From: Parachlamydiales bacterium
Lineage (GTDB): Bacteria > Chlamydiota > Chlamydiia > Chlamydiales > Rhabdochlamydiaceae
Length of the DNA stretch: 39,598 nucleotides
NCBI GenBank assembly: GCA_947474635.1
Contig: CANJJB010000012.1
Coordinates: forward strand, 1 to 39,598
Reading direction: 5' to 3'
The stretch's first letter is position 1. Each line of letters begins with the position of its first letter. The position numbers and the translations under genes were made by a program. The notes below the pieces were generated by a model. That model made no database searches, had not been told where the DNA came from, and saw nothing but the letters and a program-made list of their open reading frames with translations. Below, piece by piece: positions 33,832-39,598 of this stretch.

Positions 33832-35547
33832 GTGAAAGATCTTGATTGGATTCAACTCTCCCTTCTTTTGCTGATCATCACTCTTATCACGAAGCCTTTG
33901 GGAATTTATATCCATAAGGTTCTTAATCCTGATGAAAAAACTTTTCTGGATAAAATATTTAAGCCACTGGAAAAACTCACCTACCGCGTATGCCGTATCG
34001 ATGCAAAAAAAGAACAGACGTGGAAGGAATATCTTTTTTGTGTTCTGGTGTTTAGTGGTTTTTCTGTCTTGTTCACTTATGTGCTATTGGGCCTTCAACA
34101 GTATCTGTTTTTGAATCCTGAAAAGCTGGGGGCGCTATCTGCTGATCTCAGGTTCAATATAGCTGCCGGCTTTCAAACCAATACCGACTGGCAAGGATAT
34201 GTTGGGGAAGAGACTCTCTCTTATTTTTCTCAAATGGTAGCGCTTCCCCTCCAAAACTTTCTGTCTCCATCTATAGGACTTGGAGTAGCTGCTGCATTAG
34301 TCCGGGGAATTGCTCGGCACTCATCTACAGTACTTGGCAATTTCTGGGTCGATATCACACGCATTACGTATTATTTATTGCTTCCTTTAGCGTTTATAGC
34401 AGCTGTTTTTTTTGTATCGCAAGGCGTTCCTCAAAATTTTAACCCTTACACCAAAGCTACAACGCTTGAATCAGGAATAGAGCAACACATTGTGCAAGGA
34501 CCCATGGCATCTCAAGAAGGAATTAAACTGATAGGAGTCAATGGAGGGGGAGCAACAAACGCTGACTCTGCGCATCCTTATGAAAACCCCACACCTCTTT
34601 CTAATTTTGTTCAGTTGCTGTGCATGCTGGCAATTCCTGCTGCGCAGACGTATTACTTAGGAAGAGAAATCAAAAACCAGAAACATGGCTGGAGTATATA
34701 TGTTACCATGGCCATTATTTTTGTAGCAGGAGTGATCATCTGCTGCACTTTTGAAGCTAAAGGCAACCCCCATTTTAAAGATTTAGGAATAGCAGTCTCA
34801 TCTGGAAATATGGAAGGAAAAGAGCAGCGGTTTGGAGTCTTTAGCTCAGCTCTTTTTGCAACGGTTACAACCTCTACCTCAACAGGTGCTATAAACGCCT
34901 CGCATGATTCTTTCACTCCTATTGGAGGCATTGTCCCTATGCTAAACATCCAACTAGGTGAAAGCATATGGGGAGGCGTCGGTGCAGGCTTGTACAGCAT
35001 TCTACTATTTGTAGTAATCGCGATTTTTACAGCAGGTCTCATCATTGGAAGAACACCTGAGTACTTAGGGAAAAAAATTGAAGCGCTCGATATTCAATCA
35101 GCTATTTTAGGTGTCCTTGTCTTTGTCTTCATTGTTTTGGGATTCACCTCTTGGGCCTCCGTAAGTGAGTGGGGACGCTCTGCTCTATTGAATCAAGGCC
35201 CGCATGGATTTAGTGAAATACTCTATGCTTACAGCTCTGCAGCAGGAAATAATGGAAGTTCTTTTAACGGCCTTGTTACCAATACTCCTTGGTGGAATAT
35301 TTCTCTTGGCTGCGCCATGTTAATGGGAAGATATGCTCTTATCACTTTTGTGCTCATGCTTGCTGGATCTTTGGTCAAAAAGAAAAGACCTGCAACAGAC
35401 ACGGTATCATTCCCCGTGTCGGGAGTTACTTTTGTAGCCCTTGTCATTTCTGTGATGATACTTGTGGGAGCGCTTAGTTTTCTTCCGGCACTGATCATGG
35501 GTCCTTTTCTTGAACAATTTTTTATGCTTTCAGGGAAATTATTTTAA
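33832..35547 (+). CDS. kdpA: Potassium-transporting ATPase, channel-like subunit A
   Basis: KdpA forms the K+-selective, channel-derived path of the high-affinity KdpFABC pump. The 571-residue protein is all membrane helices, with the filter segments AAGFQTNTDWQGY, TTSTSTGAINASHDSF and AAGNNGSSFNG in the expected order and NTDWQGYVGE as family signature. The start codon is GTG at 33832, six bases after kdpF. The stop overlaps the kdpB ATG by one base (TAATG). Kdp pumps normally work when external K+ is very low. Confidence 0.95.
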   Translation: MKDLDWIQLSLLLLIITLITKPLGIYIHKVLNPDEKTFLDKIFKPLEKLTYRVCRIDAKKEQTWKEYLFCVLVFSGFSVLFTYVLLGLQQYLFLNPEKLGALSADLRFNIAAGFQTNTDWQGYVGEETLSYFSQMVALPLQNFLSPSIGLGVAAALVRGIARHSSTVLGNFWVDITRITYYLLLPLAFIAAVFFVSQGVPQNFNPYTKATTLESGIEQHIVQGPMASQEGIKLIGVNGGGATNADSAHPYENPTPLSNFVQLLCMLAIPAAQTYYLGREIKNQKHGWSIYVTMAIIFVAGVIICCTFEAKGNPHFKDLGIAVSSGNMEGKEQRFGVFSSALFATVTTSTSTGAINASHDSFTPIGGIVPMLNIQLGESIWGGVGAGLYSILLFVVIAIFTAGLIIGRTPEYLGKKIEALDIQSAILGVLVFVFIVLGFTSWASVSEWGRSALLNQGPHGFSEILYAYSSAAGNNGSSFNGLVTNTPWWNISLGCAMLMGRYALITFVLMLAGSLVKKKRPATDTVSFPVSGVTFVALVISVMILVGALSFLPALIMGPFLEQFFMLSGKLF

Positions 35548-37559
35548 TGCAAACAATGACAACCTCTTTTACACCCCGCATGTTTTTATCTGCACTCTTA
35601 GATGCTTTGCTCAAGCTCAATCCTGTCAAACTTTGGCGCAATCCTGTGATGTTTATCACAGAAATTGGAGCCCTGATGACAACTATGGAAGCTGTATTTC
35701 GATTTAATCAACTACACGCTTTTACCATACATGTTTCTGCTTGGCTGTGGATCACTGTTTTCCTTGGTAATTTTGCAGAAGCAATTGCAGAAAAGAGAAA
35801 TAAATCTCAGGCTAGTGCTTTAAAAGCTGCGAAAGTAGAAGCAATGGCAAATAGATTAGATGCGCAAGGCACGATTCAAGTTGTTAACGCAAAAGAGCTG
35901 CGTAAAGGTGATATTGTGATTGTACGTGCAGGAGAAATCATTCCGGGAGATGGAGAAATTATTCAGGGCTTAGCATCAATTGATGAGTCAGCAGTCACGG
36001 GCGAGTCAGAACCTGTAATTAGAGCATCCGGTACAGACCAAAATACCGTTACAGCTGGCACAAAAGTTGTGTCCGATGAAATCAAGGTAAAAATCACCTC
36101 CGATCCAGGGGAGACTTTTTTAGATCGCATGATCAACTTAATCGAAGGCGCTAAAAGAAAAAAAACACCGAATGAAATTGCTCTTAATATCCTTCTATCG
36201 GGACTCACTCTGATTTTTCTTTTTATGGTTGTCTCTTTGGAAATATTTGGATTTTACTACAATCTAGAGCTTTCAATTGTCATGCAAGTAGCTCTTCTTA
36301 TTTGCATTATCCCTACAACTATTGGTGGTCTTTTAAGCGCAATCGGCATTGCTGGCATTAACCGTCTCATGCAAAGAAGAGTACTTGCAACAAGTGGTCA
36401 AGCTGTTGAAGCAGCAGGTGACATCGATACAATTTTGATCGACAAAACAGGCACTATTACATCAGGAAATCGCCATGCGCACCAATTGATTTATGCTATT
36501 AGCTCTTCTGAACAAGAATTTTTAAAAGCATGCTTTCTCTCCTCTATCCTTGATGAAACAACAGAAGGGCGCAGCATCATTGACTTTCTTAAAACACACC
36601 ACTCTGCCCTCATTCAGCCCCATCCGAAAGACCTTAAGTTCGTACCTTTTACTGCCTCAACCCGTATGAGTGGAGCAGATAGTGGAGGCGCATCCTACCG
36701 TAAGGGATCAAAAGATGCGATTGAAAAACTTGTGGGCAAAGAGCTCCCCGACGATCTCAAAAAAGCTGTTCAAACTATATCAGAAGCGGGAGGAACACCT
36801 CTTGCTGTCTGCAGCGATAAAGAAATACTAGGGGTTATTTTTTTAAAAGATACTGTTAAAAAGGGACTTGTAGAACAGTTTGATAAATTCCGAGCAATGG
36901 GCATTAAAACCATCATGATGACAGGTGATAATGCAGTGACAGCAGCTGCGATTAGCAAAGAAGTCGGAGTCGATGACTTTCTAGCTAACGTCTCTCCTGA
37001 AGAAAAACTTAAATACCTAATCTCTCGCCAAGAGCAGGGAGAAATGGTTGCTATGACAGGTGATGGGGTGAACGATGCACCTGCGCTTGCTCAAGCCAAT
37101 ATCGGGGTTGCAATGCACGCAGGAACGCAAGCTGCTAAAGAAGCTGCTAACATGGTAGATCTCGACTCCAACCCCACTAAACTCTTTGAAATCATTGAAA
37201 TCGGCAAACAAATGCTCATGACAAGAGGGGCTTTAACAACCTTTAGCGTACTCAATGATCTTGCCAAATATTTTGCAATCATCCCTGCGATGCTCATACC
37301 ATATTTTCCTGTGTTTGAAAAGCTCAACATCATGCACCTGGCAACACCACAAAGCGCAGTACTCAGCGCTGTGATATTCAATGCTCTGATACTCATATGC
37401 CTTCTGCCGCTTGCATTTAAAGGTGTTAAGCTTATGTCCAAGAGCATGACTTTTATTCTCAATAAAAACCTTGCTATCTATGGACTCGGAGGAGTGATCT
37501 TCCCTTTTGCTGCTATTAAATTAATCGACCTACTTTTGGTATCTTTAAACCTAACCTAA
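35547..37559 (+). CDS. kdpB: Potassium-transporting ATPase, P-type ATPase subunit B
   Basis: KdpB couples ATP hydrolysis to K+ uptake through KdpA. The 670-residue protein has the P-type ATPase hallmarks: TGES (about 151-154), the phosphorylated Asp299 in DKTGTIT, the KGSKDAIEKLV nucleotide-binding region, MTGDN and TGDGVNDAPAL hinge motifs, and IPTTIGGLLSAIG in membrane helix 4, typical for KdpB. The Ser of TGES, an inhibitory phosphorylation site in E. coli, is present. Translation is coupled to kdpA (one-base overlap). Confidence 0.96.
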   Translation: MQTMTTSFTPRMFLSALLDALLKLNPVKLWRNPVMFITEIGALMTTMEAVFRFNQLHAFTIHVSAWLWITVFLGNFAEAIAEKRNKSQASALKAAKVEAMANRLDAQGTIQVVNAKELRKGDIVIVRAGEIIPGDGEIIQGLASIDESAVTGESEPVIRASGTDQNTVTAGTKVVSDEIKVKITSDPGETFLDRMINLIEGAKRKKTPNEIALNILLSGLTLIFLFMVVSLEIFGFYYNLELSIVMQVALLICIIPTTIGGLLSAIGIAGINRLMQRRVLATSGQAVEAAGDIDTILIDKTGTITSGNRHAHQLIYAISSSEQEFLKACFLSSILDETTEGRSIIDFLKTHHSALIQPHPKDLKFVPFTASTRMSGADSGGASYRKGSKDAIEKLVGKELPDDLKKAVQTISEAGGTPLAVCSDKEILGVIFLKDTVKKGLVEQFDKFRAMGIKTIMMTGDNAVTAAAISKEVGVDDFLANVSPEEKLKYLISRQEQGEMVAMTGDGVNDAPALAQANIGVAMHAGTQAAKEAANMVDLDSNPTKLFEIIEIGKQMLMTRGALTTFSVLNDLAKYFAIIPAMLIPYFPVFEKLNIMHLATPQSAVLSAVIFNALILICLLPLAFKGVKLMSKSMTFILNKNLAIYGLGGVIFPFAAIKLIDLLLVSLNLT

Positions 37560-37564
37560 AATTT

Positions 37565-38167
37565 ATGAAAAAAATCATCGAGCTTATTAAAATATCTGCC
37601 CTATCCACTCTTCTATTTACAGCCGTGCTCTGCGTTCTCTACCCGCTTGCTGTCTTTGCAATGGGACAACTATTTTTTCCTTATAAGGCCAATGGAAGCC
37701 TTGTCACTCATCCCGTCAACAACACCATCATTGGCTCAGCTTTAATCGGAGAAAATTTCCAAGGGATGCAGTACTTTCATCCAAGACCTTCTGCTGCAGG
37801 AAAAACAGGGTATGATGCTTCCCATTCAGCTCCTTCTAATTTAGGACCCACATCGCAAAAACTTATGACTGATTTACAAACGCGCGTATCTACCTACAGA
37901 CAAATCAATAATGTTCCTTCCACGATCCCCATACCTGCCGATGCTGTGACATCTTCCGGCAGCGGCCTTGATCCTCATATCAGTGTTGATAATGCGCTCA
38001 TGCAACTTTCAAGAGTTGCTAAAGCAAGAAACATGCCTGAGTCCGCTTTAAAAAGCCTCGTTACTGCGCATACAAAGCAGCCAACATTTGGATTTTTGGG
38101 CGAGCCCAGAGTGAATGTTCTTTTACTCAATAAAGCGTTGGATGGTGGCAAAGCCAAGAATCAATAG
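37565..38167 (+). CDS. kdpC: Potassium-transporting ATPase, subunit C
   Basis: KdpC has one N-terminal membrane helix and a periplasmic domain, and helps assemble the complex and raise its affinity for ATP. The 200-residue protein shows the usual landmarks: LLFTAVLCVLYPLAVFAMGQ, GSALIGENFQGMQYFHPRPSA, DASHSAPSNLGPTS and GSGLDPHISVDNALMQ. It follows kdpB after five bases. No kdpD/kdpE sensor-regulator pair follows; instead the gene ends inside the opposing 100-residue gene (7-base overlap). Confidence 0.95.
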   Translation: MKKIIELIKISALSTLLFTAVLCVLYPLAVFAMGQLFFPYKANGSLVTHPVNNTIIGSALIGENFQGMQYFHPRPSAAGKTGYDASHSAPSNLGPTSQKLMTDLQTRVSTYRQINNVPSTIPIPADAVTSSGSGLDPHISVDNALMQLSRVAKARNMPESALKSLVTAHTKQPTFGFLGEPRVNVLLLNKALDGGKAKNQ

Positions 38168-38463
38168 GGAGGAGCGTAAGTTAAGTTTGGGGACATCCAG
38201 CTAGGTCCACCAGAAGAACCTGCGGGCTTAAGAGCTCCAACAAAAGAAACGGGCGCATCTCTGCCGCCTGGACCAAAAGTCGAAAGAGCAACTACAAAAG
38301 GTTGAGTAGTAGCTGCACCTTGATATTTTGGCGCCTGTGTATGCTGAGCTTGGAGCTGTTGTACAGCAAAGGCATCAACTTTTTCATCTCTTTCTACACT
38401 ATCTTTTTGGGGAAGTACCGCCTGGACGGAAGTTTGGCTTGTAAGACTGCTTACTGCTGCCAT
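38161..38463 (-). CDS. Small low-complexity hypothetical protein
   Basis: The 100-residue product begins MAAVSSLTSQTSVQAVLPQK and is rich in Ser, Ala, Gln, Pro and Gly (for example FGPGGRDAPVSFVGALKPAGSSGGPSW), with no hydrophobic helix; it is probably largely disordered. AAGGAG seven bases before the ATG is strong evidence that it is translated. The Ser/Thr-rich start and low-complexity composition resemble type III-secreted substrates, but that is weak evidence. I recognise no domain. It converges with kdpC, overlapping it by seven bases. Confidence 0.55.
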   Translation of the reverse strand: MAAVSSLTSQTSVQAVLPQKDSVERDEKVDAFAVQQLQAQHTQAPKYQGAATTQPFVVALSTFGPGGRDAPVSFVGALKPAGSSGGPSWMSPNLTYAPPY

Positions 38464-38658
38464 AATAGGGCTCCTTGTATTTTGAGCTGATATTGCAAAA
38501 AAGCAACAACCAGCTTAGGTGATGAAAAGAATATTACGTGAGTAGCTGCTTTTTTAGACACAAAAAAGTGAAAAAAAGCTTAACAACTGTGTATAAAAAC
38601 GATATTAATTGGGCCGCTCGGATACAATGAACAGCCCAAAAATCAAAGTCCCCAAACT
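38464..38658. other. Gap between the two right-hand unknown genes
   Basis: This 195-base stretch contains no gene I can support. GCTTTTTT (38548-38555) pairs with AAAAAAGC (38572-38579). TTGGGC (38609-38614) pairs with GCCCAA (38634-38639) over a 19-base loop and, read on the reverse strand, is followed at a short distance by a T-run, so it may terminate the 311-residue gene weakly. Confidence 0.35.
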
Positions 38659-39594
38659 TTAATTCTTCCTCCATACACCAACAACACCGATGCCTAGATG
38701 CGCGTCAGAATCTTCAGCGGGATAGATATTCAGGACTCCTCCGAAAGTGCTCCCAACAACCACTTGATAACCTTCAACCTCCTCTACGCAGCGGATGCCC
38801 GGCCCACCTGGAACAATCCACTCTCCAATTCCATTCTTAGTACGGCCCAAGAATCTATGAGCAACACCTTCTAGAAGACTAGGAGCCAAGCAACGTTTTA
38901 CAAACAAAAGTATACGTTGATCTTCAAAGGTCGTATTTGTGCTCCCTGGTATGATCTCTTTTGTCATAAGAACCCAATAAGATTGATCAGGAGACTTCTC
39001 CATTAGAGCTCTGTTAGATATCCCGTAACACTTTTTCTTATGACCCCCTCTCCTTGGAGACGGGAAATGCACAAAGGGATGTAAAAGAGGGTTGTTTAAA
39101 TTAAATTCACATCCATCAGCTTCTTTCGGGATAAGCACAAGCCTATTGGTATCTTTTACTTTTTTACCAGGCCAAACTAAACAATCTTGTCCGAAGAGTT
39201 GATCAATACCCGCGGGGCGAGGGGGCTCGTCTCCAACCTCTACACCAAACTCCAGCCACTTGTCTTTGCCGAAAATTTCGGGAGACATGGAAGGAGAAGA
39301 GGGGGCTGCACCAAGTGAGCTGCTACTTAGGGGTCTGCTGAGTGCGCTTCCAGATGGATGCCCTGCTCCCGAAGCTAAGCCTTGTTGTGAATCGCTCCCC
39401 GACAACTCTCGTGCAAGAGCTTCATCAAGTACTTCGTTTGGAGGCCAGGTGGGCCCATGTCCTAATGGACTGGCCAAATCTCCGCGCACTGTAAGAGCAG
39501 CAGCATGCTCTCCCCTCTCAAGCCTGGGCCTTTTGGGCGCACCTGCAGCCAACGGAAGAACTGCTGCCGCTTCTTTCTTAAAGAAGTCTGCCAT
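38659..39594 (-). CDS. Unknown protein with disordered N-terminus, possible effector (5' end may lie outside window)
   Basis: The visible 311 residues start at an ATG four bases from the window edge, so an earlier start cannot be excluded. The first 110 residues are low-complexity (Ser/Ala/Pro/Gly-rich, for example SALSRPLSSSSLGAAPSSPS) with a basic PKRPRLER patch near residue 21 that resembles a nuclear localisation signal. The C-terminal 200 residues are a globular alpha/beta region with SYWVLMTKEIIPGSTNTTFEDQ and VVGSTFGGVLNIYP; I have an uncertain impression of similar 'VLMTK-x-IPGS' domains in unnamed proteins of environmental chlamydiae. There is no signal peptide or membrane helix. GC content is visibly higher than in neighbouring genes. 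Function is unknown. Confidence 0.55.
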   Translation of the reverse strand: MADFFKKEAAAVLPLAAGAPKRPRLERGEHAAALTVRGDLASPLGHGPTWPPNEVLDEALARELSGSDSQQGLASGAGHPSGSALSRPLSSSSLGAAPSSPSMSPEIFGKDKWLEFGVEVGDEPPRPAGIDQLFGQDCLVWPGKKVKDTNRLVLIPKEADGCEFNLNNPLLHPFVHFPSPRRGGHKKKCYGISNRALMEKSPDQSYWVLMTKEIIPGSTNTTFEDQRILLFVKRCLAPSLLEGVAHRFLGRTKNGIGEWIVPGGPGIRCVEEVEGYQVVVGSTFGGVLNIYPAEDSDAHLGIGVVGVWRKN

Positions 39595-39598
39595 GGGA

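Overview
The window comes from a bacterium of the phylum Chlamydiae, probably an environmental (amoeba- or invertebrate-associated) lineage rather than Chlamydia itself. Several gene neighbourhoods match those I know from Chlamydia: a zinc-ribbon protein beside lpdA-lipA, glgC next to a metallophosphoesterase, psd next to nth-mnmE, tsp next to rpsL-rpsG-fusA-rpsJ, plus rodA and a chlamydial-type SecA. Genes absent from classical Chlamydiaceae are mixed in: dTDP-rhamnose synthesis, a KdpFABC potassium pump, an IS903-like element, an OTU-type protease and a eukaryotic-like protein kinase. I assign no genus.

Layout. 1-1141 (-) is most of an aromatic amino acid permease. 1266-4376 (+) is a tightly overlapped rmlC-rmlD-rmlB-kdsB cluster for cell-surface sugars. 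4348-4851 (-) is a zinc-ribbon membrane protein. 4953-7325 (+) is lpdA-lipA (lipoate metabolism) and 7533-9523 (+) is glgC plus a metallophosphoesterase. 9624-10613 (-) is an acidic helical protein, 10661-11101 (+) a pilin-like protein and 11080-14007 (-) secA. 14208-18178 is accessory: an unknown 474-residue protein, an intact insertion sequence with a perfect 9-bp target duplication, and a cation/proton antiporter. 18307-19693 (+) holds small ORFs and psd. 19685-24665 (-) is nth-mnmE and ruvA-ruvC-tsp. 24855-28270 (+) is the str-type operon without tuf. 28436-30046 (+) is a kinase-like effector candidate. 30077-32354 (-) is trxA-rodA-unknown-lipoprotein. 32440-33594 (-) is the OTU protease. 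33739-38167 (+) is kdpFABC. 38161-39594 (-) has two unrecognised, low-complexity proteins.

Functionally, a conserved housekeeping backbone (translation, secretion, recombination, tRNA modification, lipid and lipoate metabolism, wall elongation) is interrupted by blocks that look host- or environment-facing. The OTU protease and the kinase are the clearest candidates for secreted effectors; three unknown proteins are weaker ones. The most interesting non-coding signals are a leader hairpin that would cover the kinase gene's ribosome binding site, a chain of three perfect hairpins between rpsL and rpsG, and a degenerate second copy of the metallophosphoesterase 3' end. Genes are packed closely: many operon junctions overlap by 1-22 bases, and four convergent gene pairs overlap at their 3' ends. 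No tRNA, rRNA or CRISPR array was seen, and no gene-free stretch exceeds about 210 bases.
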